Source: SAR116 cluster bacterium
GTDB lineage: Bacteria > Pseudomonadota > Alphaproteobacteria > Puniceispirillales > Puniceispirillaceae
Direction: 5' to 3'
NCBI GenBank assembly: GCA_002683535.1
Contig: NYTO01000083.1
Span: 4,265 to 10,173 of the forward strand
Length of the DNA: 5,909 bases
The position numbers and the translations under genes are program-made. The notes beneath the pieces were generated by a model. It saw only the letters and a program-made list of their open reading frames with translations, was not told where the DNA came from and did no database searches. Below, piece by piece: positions 1 to 5,909 of the stretch; position 1 is the stretch's first letter; the number at the start of each line of letters is the position of its first letter.

Positions 1-1133
1 CGCTTTTCGATCTTGTGCATGCCCAGAATACCGCTTTGTGGCGGGTTCAGGATCGGTGTCGACATCAGCGACCCGTAGACACCACCGTTAGAGATGGTGA
101 AGGTGCCGCCAGCCATTTCATCCGGCGTAATCTTGCCATTGCGCGCCCGCGCACCAAAATCGCCGATGGTGGTTTCGATATCGGCAAGACCCATATCGCC
201 CGCATCGCGGACAACCGGCACAACAAGGCCCTGCGGCGTGCCCACCGCAACCCCGACATTGTAGTAGTTCTTGTAGATGATATCGCCGCCATCGATCTCG
301 GCATTGACGGCTGGAAATTCCCGCAGCGCCTGTACGGCAGCCAGCACAAACATGCCCATAAAGCCAAGGCGGATGCCATGTGCAGCCTCAAAATCCTGAC
401 GATAATCACTGCGAATCGCCATCAGCGCCGTCATATCGATCTCGTTGAATGTCGTCAGCATGGCGGCGTTGTTCTGTGCCGCCTTCAAGCGCGACGCAAT
501 AACCTTGCGCAGCTTTGACATGGGAACGCGTTCCTCGCGGGCAGCATCTTCGGCGCGCGGCGTCTGGCGCGGCGCGGCAGCCGTCTGTGTTGCGGTTTGC
601 GGCGCAGCCGACACTGACGGTGCAGGGGCGCCGCCCTTCATATGGGCCAGCACATCGGCCTTGGTCAGCCGGCCATCGACACCGGTGCCCGCAATCGCCG
701 CCGGATTGATGTTGTTTTCCTCGACAAGACGGCGCACAGCTGGCGACAGCGGCACATCACTTTTCGGCGCTGGCGCCGGTTGGGCAGCCGGGGCTGGCGC
801 TGCGGTGGTTGCAGCAGCCGCTTTGGCCCCGTCTTCCTTTGCAGGCGTTTCCTTCGCCGCGCTTTCCGGGGCCTTGGTCTTTGCTGTTGGCGCAGCCCCC
901 TCATTCAGCATGGCAAGACTGGCACCCACTTCAACAACAGCACCTTCAGCTGCCATGATCTCGCCAAGTGTTCCGGCGGCCGGTGCTGGCACCTCAAGTG
1001 TTACCTTGTCTGTTTCAAGCTCGACCACCGGCTCATCGGCTTTCACCGCATCGCCTGTAGACTTGATCCAGCGGGCCACCGTGGCATCTGCCACTGATTC
1101 GCCCAGCGTCGGCACCTTAATTTCAATTGCCAT
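1..1133 (-). CDS. sucB: Dihydrolipoyllysine succinyltransferase (E2 of 2-oxoglutarate dehydrogenase), 3' end cut by window edge
   Basis: Core E2 of the 2-oxoglutarate dehydrogenase complex: its lipoyl arm takes the succinyl group from SucA and passes it to CoA. The first 377 codons are visible without a stop; the family is about 400-430 residues, so the last few dozen are missing, including the catalytic DHRxxDG motif. Domain order: lipoyl domain (1-78) with the lipoylation site ETDKVT (Lys43); an Ala/Pro/Lys-rich flexible linker (about 79-125); peripheral subunit-binding domain (about 127-165; LSPAVRRLVEENNI to GVDGRLTKADVLAHM); a second Ala/Pro/Thr/Gln-rich linker (about 167-198); and the acyltransferase domain from RVPMSKLRKVIASRL (202-216) on. 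The latter shows FNEIDM (229-234), FPAVNAEIDG (273-282), VGVAVGTPQGLVVPVVRDA (293-311) and FTISNGGVYGSLMSTPILNP (345-364). One lipoyl domain and the position after sucA favour the succinyl enzyme over pyruvate or branched-chain E2. Lpd is probably downstream, outside the window. Confidence 0.97.
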   Translation of the reverse strand, partial: MAIEIKVPTLGESVADATVARWIKSTGDAVKADEPVVELETDKVTLEVPAPAAGTLGEIMAAEGAVVEVGASLAMLNEGAAPTAKTKAPESAAKETPAKEDGAKAAAATTAAPAPAAQPAPAPKSDVPLSPAVRRLVEENNINPAAIAGTGVDGRLTKADVLAHMKGGAPAPSVSAAPQTATQTAAAPRQTPRAEDAAREERVPMSKLRKVIASRLKAAQNNAAMLTTFNEIDMTALMAIRSDYRQDFEAAHGIRLGFMGMFVLAAVQALREFPAVNAEIDGGDIIYKNYYNVGVAVGTPQGLVVPVVRDAGDMGLADIETTIGDFGARARNGKITPDEMAGGTFTISNGGVYGSLMSTPILNPPQSGILGMHKIEK

Positions 1134-1224
1134 CTTCAAAAAGCCCCCTCAGGCCATTCTGGACGTCATTACGCCCCTTGGTTGCGAAGCTGTGTCGCCC
1201 GCTATTCTCTACGTTTTGCCGTCT
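1134..1224 (-). other. sucA-sucB intergenic gap with a six-codon mini-ORF
   Basis: The 91-bp gap holds a short open frame at 1169-1149 (minus strand, MTSRMA then TGA), preceded at 4 nt by AAGGGG (1179-1174). Its stop overlaps the G-rich ribosome-binding site of sucB, and it lies in the same frame as sucB. No terminator-like stem and T-run and no convincing promoter are visible, so sucA and sucB are probably on one transcript. The mini-ORF may be chance. Confidence 0.3.
1144..1150 (-). promoter_or_regulatory. Ribosome-binding site of sucB
   Basis: GAGGGGG on the minus strand ends 10 nt before the sucB ATG at 1133, a slightly long spacing. A TTG at 1139 is in frame and 4 nt from the G-run, so a start two codons earlier is possible. 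The ATG is preferred because it gives the usual N-terminus, beginning a few residues before KVPTLGES. Confidence 0.55.
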
Positions 1225-4143
1225 CTACGATTTATCGGTCGGCAGGTTCAGCGCATCGGCAACAAGTGCATTCTGTTCCCGGTTATGGCGTGCCAATGTG
1301 CCTGTGGCCGGCGAGGCGGCAGCGTCACGCCCGGCATAGATCAGGCGTTCCTGACGGGCACCTGCGGCCTGCATGGCCTCCTCGATGAAATCACGAACAA
1401 AGGTCCAGCCCCCCATGTTGCGCGGCTCTTCCTGACACCAGACAAAAGTCGCGCCCGGCACGTCTGACAATGTTTCTGTCAGTGCCTTGCTGGGGAAAGG
1501 ATAAAGCTGTTCAACACGCAATATCTCGATATCCCACAGTTCAGCAGCATCGCGCGCCGCGGCCAGATCGTAATACACTTTGCCGCTGCACATGACGATT
1601 CGCTTGGCTTTGCCGGATTTTACCTTGCCACCTCGTTCATCCAGCACCCGGTGGAACGTTGTTCCGGTCGCCAGATCGGCAAGCGACGAGACGCATGCCT
1701 TGTGACGCAGCAGTGACTTCGGTGTCATGATAATCAGCGGCTTGCGGAATTCACGGCGCAGCTGGCGGCGCAACACATGGAAATAATTTGCCGGGGTCGT
1801 ACAGTTGACCACCTGCATATTGTCCTCGGCACACAGCTGCAGATAGCGTTCAAGACGCGCCGATGAATGCTCGGGTCCCTGACCCTCATAGCCATGTGGC
1901 AACAGCAGCACCAGCGCGTTCATCCGCAGCCACTTCGCCTCACCGGACGAAATGAACTGGTCAATGACCACCTGTGCGCCATTGGCAAAATCGCCGAACT
2001 GCGCCTCCCACATGACAAGGGCATTCGGTTCAACCTGGGAAAACCCATATTCGAATCCCATGACCGAGGCCTCGGACAGCGGCGAGTCAATCACCTCAAA
2101 CATCGCCTGATCATCGGCCAGATGGGCCAGCGGCGCATAGCGCTCTTCAGTTTCCTGATCAACAAGGACGGCGTGGCGCTGGCTGAATGTGCCACGGCAA
2201 CTGTCCTGACCTGACAGACGCACCGGATCACCTTCAAGAACCAGCGCACCGAATGCCAGATGTTCGGCAGTGGCCCAGTCCAGCCCTTCACCTTCCTCGA
2301 TGCGTTTGGCGCGGGTGTCGACAATGCGCAAAAGCTTTGAGTTGAGTTTCATATGCGATGGCACCGTCGTCATCGACGCACCAATCGAACGCAATGTATC
2401 AAGATCGACGCCGGTTTCACCGCGGCGAGCGCCCATCGGCGCGGTGCGCATGCCCGACCAGCTGCCTTCCAGCCAGTCTGCCTTGTTCGGACGATATCCG
2501 GTGCCGGCTTCGAATTCATTGTCGAGATGCGCAATCCGGTCATCAACGATCTGCTGTGCCTGTTCAGCGGTCAGCGTGCCGTCAGCGACCAGCTTGTCAG
2601 CATAAAGCGCGCGCGTTGTCGGATGGGCGGCGATGGTCTTGTACATCAGGGGCTGGGTGAACATCGGCTCATCGCCTTCATTATGGCCGAACCGGCGATA
2701 ACAGAAGAAATCCAGAACCACATCACAGCCAAAGGCCTGACGGAATTCGATGGCGATACGCGCCGCGTGGACAACCGCCTCTGGATCATCACCATTGACG
2801 TGGAAAATCGGTGCCATGACCATTTTCGCAACATCGGTAGGGTAGGGCGAGGACCGTGAATAATGCGGGCTTGTTGTAAACCCGATCTGGTTATTGACGA
2901 CGATGTGAATCGTGCCGCCGGTGCGATACCCCCGCAGCGCCGAAAAGGCGAATGTCTCGCCAACAACACCCTGGCCAGCAAAGGCCGCATCACCATGCAG
3001 CAGAATGCCGACCACCTGCTTGCGCGCTGTATCCTGACGCTGATGCTGCTTGGCGCGCACACGCCCAATCACAACCGGATCAACAATTTCAAGATGTGAC
3101 GGGTTCGGGGCCAGGCTCAGATGCACAGTCTTGTCATCGAATTCACGATCCGAAGAAGCACCCATATGATATTTCACATCGCCCGAGCCACCAGCATTTT
3201 CCGGATTGGCCGGGTTGCCGAGAAATTCCGAGATGATGGCGCGGAACGGCTTGCCAAAAATATTGTGCAGCATGTTCAGGCGGCCACGATGCGCCATGCC
3301 GACGACCACTTCCTCAACACCCAGCTGGGTGCCGCGCTTCAGAACCTGTTCGATTGCCGGAATGATCGCTTCTGCGCCATCCATGCCGAACCGCTTGGTG
3401 CCGGTATATTTCTTGTGAAGATACTTCTCGAATTCTTCGGCATCGACAAGGCGCTCATAGATGGCAAGCTTGCCGCGCTCGGTAAAATCCGTGCGATTTC
3501 CAATGGCCTCGATCCGTTCCTGAATCCAGGCTTTTTGTCCCGGATCCTGAATATGCATGAATTCGACACCAATCGTGCTGCAATAGGTCTTGCGCAGCAG
3601 ATCGACAATGTCTCGCAATGTCGCCGTTTCAAGCCCCAGAACATAATTGATGAAGATAGGCCTGTCCCAGTCATCATCGGTAAACCCGTATGTCGCCGGG
3701 TCAAGCTCGGGATGAATCGGCTTTTCCTCGAGTGACAGCGGATCAAGCTGGGCCAGCAGATGACCACGGATGCGATAGGCACGGATCAGCATCACCGCGC
3801 GCAACGAGTCCAGCGTTGCCGCCCGCATGGTCTTGGCATTGACCTGCTGACTGCCGGCATGGCCTGCGGCAACAGCCTTTACCGAACTGTCCGGGTCAAC
3901 AGCGCCCACAATGCGGCTCTTGTCTGGTGCCCAGCTGGGCCGTGCCTCGCCATCAACATCGCCAAGCGCGTCAAGCTGGTCGAAATAGGCTGCCCACCGT
4001 GCATCTACAGACCGCGGGTCCTGCCGCCAGGCGGCATTCATTTCGGCGATGAATGTGGCATTGGCTGCCGAAAGGAAACTCAGGTCCAGTTCACTCTGGC
4101 CAGCGGCGTCACTGTCGCCTGGCCGTTGCGCTGCATCATCCAT
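1225..4143 (-). CDS. sucA: 2-oxoglutarate dehydrogenase E1 component
   Basis: Thiamine-diphosphate-dependent E1 of the 2-oxoglutarate dehydrogenase complex: it decarboxylates 2-oxoglutarate and reductively succinylates the lipoyl arm of SucB. The 972 residues suit alphaproteobacterial members (E. coli has about 930). The N-terminal E1o-specific segment (about 20-60, LSFLSAANATFIAEMN) is followed by a variable linker and the first transketolase-like domain. That domain holds MAHRGRLNML (283-292), KYHMG (324-328) and SHLEIVDPV (349-357). The ThDP/Mg motif starts at HGDAAFAGQG (383-392; Asp385) and ends at NN (417-418), followed by QIGFTT. YRRFGHNEGDEP is at 482-493. The second domain has GTFSQRH (651-657), MWEAQFGDFANGAQ (711-724) and LLPHGYEGQGPEHSSARLER (747-766). 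The C-terminal domain has WCQEEPRNMGGW (902-913) and YAGRDAAASPATG (936-948). By recall, His285 and His326 correspond to E. coli active-site His260 and His298. It is intact and ends in TAG, 91 bp before sucB. Confidence 0.98.
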   Translation of the reverse strand: MDDAAQRPGDSDAAGQSELDLSFLSAANATFIAEMNAAWRQDPRSVDARWAAYFDQLDALGDVDGEARPSWAPDKSRIVGAVDPDSSVKAVAAGHAGSQQVNAKTMRAATLDSLRAVMLIRAYRIRGHLLAQLDPLSLEEKPIHPELDPATYGFTDDDWDRPIFINYVLGLETATLRDIVDLLRKTYCSTIGVEFMHIQDPGQKAWIQERIEAIGNRTDFTERGKLAIYERLVDAEEFEKYLHKKYTGTKRFGMDGAEAIIPAIEQVLKRGTQLGVEEVVVGMAHRGRLNMLHNIFGKPFRAIISEFLGNPANPENAGGSGDVKYHMGASSDREFDDKTVHLSLAPNPSHLEIVDPVVIGRVRAKQHQRQDTARKQVVGILLHGDAAFAGQGVVGETFAFSALRGYRTGGTIHIVVNNQIGFTTSPHYSRSSPYPTDVAKMVMAPIFHVNGDDPEAVVHAARIAIEFRQAFGCDVVLDFFCYRRFGHNEGDEPMFTQPLMYKTIAAHPTTRALYADKLVADGTLTAEQAQQIVDDRIAHLDNEFEAGTGYRPNKADWLEGSWSGMRTAPMGARRGETGVDLDTLRSIGASMTTVPSHMKLNSKLLRIVDTRAKRIEEGEGLDWATAEHLAFGALVLEGDPVRLSGQDSCRGTFSQRHAVLVDQETEERYAPLAHLADDQAMFEVIDSPLSEASVMGFEYGFSQVEPNALVMWEAQFGDFANGAQVVIDQFISSGEAKWLRMNALVLLLPHGYEGQGPEHSSARLERYLQLCAEDNMQVVNCTTPANYFHVLRRQLRREFRKPLIIMTPKSLLRHKACVSSLADLATGTTFHRVLDERGGKVKSGKAKRIVMCSGKVYYDLAAARDAAELWDIEILRVEQLYPFPSKALTETLSDVPGATFVWCQEEPRNMGGWTFVRDFIEEAMQAAGARQERLIYAGRDAAASPATGTLARHNREQNALVADALNLPTDKS

Positions 4144-4259
4144 CTAAACACCACCCCCAGTGTTATATCTTCAGGTCACGGGCACCTTGTTTACAGTCAT
4201 TCCGAACAGTCTAGGCCAGATTGGCCATGATTCAACCGTCGTTATTCAAGCTCTGTATG
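4144..4259 (-). other. sucD-sucA intergenic gap with small repeats and weak promoter-like pair
   Basis: This 116-bp gap holds no protein gene of recognisable kind. On the minus strand it contains: a direct repeat TTGAAT (4249-4244 and 4235-4230, 14 nt apart); a direct repeat GACTGT (4211-4206 and 4198-4193, 13 nt apart); a 5-bp inverted repeat GGCCA-ATC-TGGCC-type hairpin at 4226-4214; and a weak sigma70-like pair TTGAAT (4235-4230) and TAGACT (4213-4208) with a 16-nt spacer, each box matching 4 of 6 consensus bases. No T-run follows the hairpin, so it is not an intrinsic terminator. The gap is large enough for an internal promoter or an mRNA-processing site ahead of sucA, but sequence alone does not establish either. 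Confidence 0.35.
4151..4158 (-). promoter_or_regulatory. Ribosome-binding site of sucA
   Basis: GGGGGTGG on the minus strand lies 7 nt before the sucA ATG at 4143. The codon immediately before that ATG, in frame, is TAG (4146-4144). There is therefore no room for an upstream extension, and the start is well fixed. Confidence 0.65.
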
Positions 4260-5141
4260 TCAGGCCGCACGCGCAATCGCACGTGTGACCGCATTACCGA
4301 TATCAGCCGGCGATTCAGCCATTTCAAAACCGGCGCCGCGCATGGCATCGATCTTGTCAGATGCACCGCCGCTGCCGCCGCTTACAATGGCACCAGCATG
4401 ACCCATCCGCCGACCGGGCGGCGCTGTCAAACCGGCGATGAAACCGGCAATCGGCTTCTGAACGGGTTGCGCTGAATAGAAGGCGGCTGCCTCTTCCTCG
4501 GCAGACCCGCCAATCTCGCCGATCATCACGATGGCTTCGGTCTGGTCATCGGCAAGAAACATTTCGAGACAGTCGATGAAATTGGTGCCATTCACAGGAT
4601 CACCGCCAATGCCGATACAGGTAGACTGGCCAAGGCCTTCAGCGGTTGTCTGCGCCACTGCCTCATAGGTCAGCGTTCCCGAACGCGACACGATACCAAC
4701 CTTGCCCGGCGTATGGATATGTCCCGGCATGATGCCGATCTTGCATTCGCCCGGGGTGATGATGCCGGGGCAGTTGGGGCCGATCAGCCGGCTGTTGCTG
4801 CCGACCAGCGCGCGCTTGACCCGCACCATGTCCAGCACCGGAATGCCTTCGGTGATGCAGATGATCAGCGGCATGTCGGCGTCAATCGCCTCAAGGATTG
4901 AATCTGCCGCAAAGGGTGGCGGCACATAGATGACCGAGGCATTTGCACCGGTCGCGGCCATGGCCTCGCCAACGGCATTGAAAACAGGCAGGTCAAGATG
5001 GGTTTGCCCGCCCTTTCCGGGAGTCACACCGCCAACCATCTTCGTGCCATATGCGATGGCCTGTTCTGAATGGAAGGTTCCCTGCGCGCCGGTAAAGCCC
5101 TGACAGATGACCCGGGTTTCGCTGTTGACCAGTACTGACAT
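4260..5141 (-). CDS. sucD: Succinyl-CoA synthetase alpha subunit
   Basis: Alpha subunit of succinate-CoA ligase; it binds CoA and carries the histidine that is phosphorylated during catalysis. The product is 293 residues, close to the family norm of about 290. The start at 5141 is chosen because it gives the standard N-terminus ([18 protein letters not shown]) and has a ribosome-binding site 6 nt upstream. The N-terminal Rossmann-type CoA-binding domain shows [10 protein letters not shown] at 15-24 and GGVTPGKGG at 37-45. Residues 97-101 (ITEGI) and 121-125 (GPNCP) are conserved. The ligase domain holds SRSGTLTYE at 152-160 and the active-site loop [10 protein letters not shown] at 243-252, in which His248 is the expected phosphohistidine (E. 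coli His246). The gene follows sucC by 13 bp, which fits coupled translation of an alpha-beta complex. It ends in TGA, 116 bp before sucA. No truncation or missing residue is seen. Confidence 0.98.
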   Translation of the reverse strand: MSVLVNSETRVICQGFTGAQGTFHSEQAIAYGTKMVGGVTPGKGGQTHLDLPVFNAVGEAMAATGANASVIYVPPPFAADSILEAIDADMPLIICITEGIPVLDMVRVKRALVGSNSRLIGPNCPGIITPGECKIGIMPGHIHTPGKVGIVSRSGTLTYEAVAQTTAEGLGQSTCIGIGGDPVNGTNFIDCLEMFLADDQTEAIVMIGEIGGSAEEEAAAFYSAQPVQKPIAGFIAGLTAPPGRRMGHAGAIVSGGSGGASDKIDAMRGAGFEMAESPADIGNAVTRAIARAA

Positions 5142-5147
5142 CACCAA

Positions 5148-5153
5148 TCCCCC
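5148..5153 (-). promoter_or_regulatory. Ribosome-binding site of sucD
   Basis: On the minus strand GGGGGA lies 6 nt before the ATG at 5141, inside the 13-bp sucC-sucD gap. This site decides the sucD start: the same frame also has an ATG at 5189, but that one lies inside sucC and would add 16 residues with no family counterpart. Confidence 0.7.
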
Positions 5154-5154
5154 G

Positions 5155-5909
5155 TCAGGCCGTGGCAGCGACGATTTTTTCCGCCGCATCTGCCAGATTG
5201 TCCGCCGGAATGATGGCCAGCCCGCTGTCCGCCATAATCCGTTTGCCTTCGTCTACATTCGTGCCTTCAAGGCGCACCACCAGCGGCTTGTCCAGCCCCA
5301 GCGTACGCGCCGCACTGACAACACCCTCGGCGATGATGTCACAGCGCATGATGCCGCCAAAAATATTCACCAGAATGCCCCTCACATTGGCATCTGACAG
5401 GATGATCTTGAACGCCTCGGTCACGCGCTCGGTAGTGGCGCTGCCACCAACATCCAGAAAGTTTGCCGGCGACCCGCCGCGCAACTGAATGATATCCATC
5501 GTCGCCATGGCAAGACCGGCACCATTGACCATGCAGCCAATATTGCCATCCAGCTTGATATAGTTCAGATCAAACTCGCTGGCCCGCACCTCGGCCGGAT
5601 CTTCTTCGGCAAGATCACGCAGTTCCATAACATCGGCATGCCGGTAGAGCGCATTGTCGTCGAAGCTCATCTTCGCATCCAGCGCCAACAGATCGCCACT
5701 GCCTGTCACAACAAGCGGGTTGATCTCGACAAGGCTGGCATCAAGCGATGAAAAGGCAGTGACAAGGCCGGACAGAAATGCCGGCAGCTGCTTTGCTGTT
5801 GCCTTGGACAATTCCATCACCGTTGCCAGCCGGCGTGCGTGATGCGGCTGAAGTCCCGTAGCCGGATCGATGCTCACCGAAAGAATTTTCTCAGGCTGTG
5901 ACTGGCCGC
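5155..5909 (-). CDS. sucC: Succinyl-CoA synthetase (ADP-forming) beta subunit, 5' end cut by window edge
   Basis: Beta subunit of succinate-CoA ligase, which with SucD interconverts succinyl-CoA, NDP and Pi with succinate, NTP and CoA in the cytoplasmic TCA cycle. The reading frame is open to the window edge, so only the C-terminal 250 codons are visible; the family is usually about 390 residues, so the first part of the ATP-grasp domain is missing. A GTG at 5877 is internal, because the preceding in-frame residues ([16 protein letters not shown]) match the family. Visible residues 61-65 (EINPL) and Asp77 (LALDAK) are the expected ATP-grasp metal and nucleotide ligands. Residues 121-137 ([17 protein letters not shown]), 145-155 ([10 protein letters not shown] region), 181-195 ([15 protein letters not shown]) and 212-217 (RLEGTN) are signature segments of the C-terminal CoA-ligase domain. 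It ends in TGA, 13 bp before sucD. Nothing looks broken. Family is certain; nucleotide preference (ADP or GDP) is not readable here. Confidence 0.97.
   Translation of the reverse strand, partial: GQSQPEKILSVSIDPATGLQPHHARRLATVMELSKATAKQLPAFLSGLVTAFSSLDASLVEINPLVVTGSGDLLALDAKMSFDDNALYRHADVMELRDLAEEDPAEVRASEFDLNYIKLDGNIGCMVNGAGLAMATMDIIQLRGGSPANFLDVGGSATTERVTEAFKIILSDANVRGILVNIFGGIMRCDIIAEGVVSAARTLGLDKPLVVRLEGTNVDEGKRIMADSGLAIIPADNLADAAEKIVAATA

Noticed and set aside
1138..1148. GGGGGC followed by TTTTT before sucB as a terminator
   Set aside because: There is no complementary C-rich arm upstream to form a stem. The G-run is better explained as the sucB ribosome-binding site.
445..1467. Long plus-strand open frame (340 codons) opposite sucB and the end of sucA
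   Set aside because: The translation is a low-complexity Ala/Ser/Gly-rich product mirroring the Ala/Pro linkers of SucB on the other strand. It spans the sucA-sucB gap, matches no family, and lies opposite a securely identified gene. It is a codon-bias shadow.
3121..3735. Plus-strand open frame of 204 codons opposite the N-terminal third of sucA
   Set aside because: It lies wholly antisense to conserved SucA sequence, with no recognisable motif and no plausible ribosome-binding context. Long antisense frames are expected opposite GC-rich coding DNA.
4162..4167. TATAAC as a -10 box for a promoter just before sucA
   Set aside because: No acceptable -35 box lies 16-18 nt upstream, and the predicted start would fall within the sucA ribosome-binding site.
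4214..4226. GGCCA/TGGCC inverted repeat as an intrinsic terminator after sucD
   Set aside because: The stem is only 5 bp with a 3-nt loop and no following T-run on the minus strand.
3760..4230. Plus-strand open frame running from antisense sucA through the sucD-sucA gap
   Set aside because: Most of it is antisense to the SucA N-terminus, and the product shows no family features. The gap is better explained as regulatory or leader sequence of the minus-strand operon.
5142..5189. Upstream ATG at 5189 that would add 16 residues to SucD
   Set aside because: The extension overlaps the end of sucC and has no counterpart in SucD proteins, whereas the ATG at 5141 has a good SD and a canonical N-terminus.
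5875..5877. GTG at 5877 as the start of a short SucC
   Set aside because: The frame continues open upstream to the window edge with residues that match the family, so the GTG encodes an internal valine and the gene is simply cut by the window.

Overview
The window is an ordinary, densely packed piece of a TCA-cycle operon, read entirely on the minus strand. In transcription order it holds the 3' two-thirds of sucC (entering at the right edge), complete sucD, complete sucA, and most of sucB (leaving at the left edge). I see no RNA genes, mobile elements, CRISPR arrays, intrinsic terminators or plus-strand genes. I did not find an undescribed system here.

Organism: the order sucC-sucD-sucA-sucB is the arrangement usual in Alphaproteobacteria, often with mdh upstream and lpd downstream. 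In E. coli and other gammaproteobacteria the order is sucABCD. Protein lengths and motifs, such as a SucA of 972 residues, also fit an alphaproteobacterium. The DNA is moderately GC-rich. A free-living, possibly marine alphaproteobacterium is my guess, but the genus cannot be read from this window.

Layout from right to left: sucC C-terminal part (5909-5155), a 13-bp gap, sucD (5141-4260), a 116-bp gap, sucA (4143-1225), a 91-bp gap, and sucB N-terminal 377 codons (1133-1). The close sucC-sucD spacing suggests tight translational coupling of the two synthetase subunits. The two larger gaps hold ribosome-binding sites, short in-frame mini-ORFs and, between sucD and sucA, a few small repeats and a weak promoter-like pair.

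Function: SucA (E1o) and SucB (E2o), together with a dihydrolipoamide dehydrogenase not in view, form the 2-oxoglutarate dehydrogenase complex, which makes succinyl-CoA, CO2 and NADH. SucC and SucD then convert succinyl-CoA to succinate with substrate-level nucleoside triphosphate formation. The four genes therefore encode two consecutive steps of the cycle, and the recognisable catalytic residues are intact in every part that is visible.
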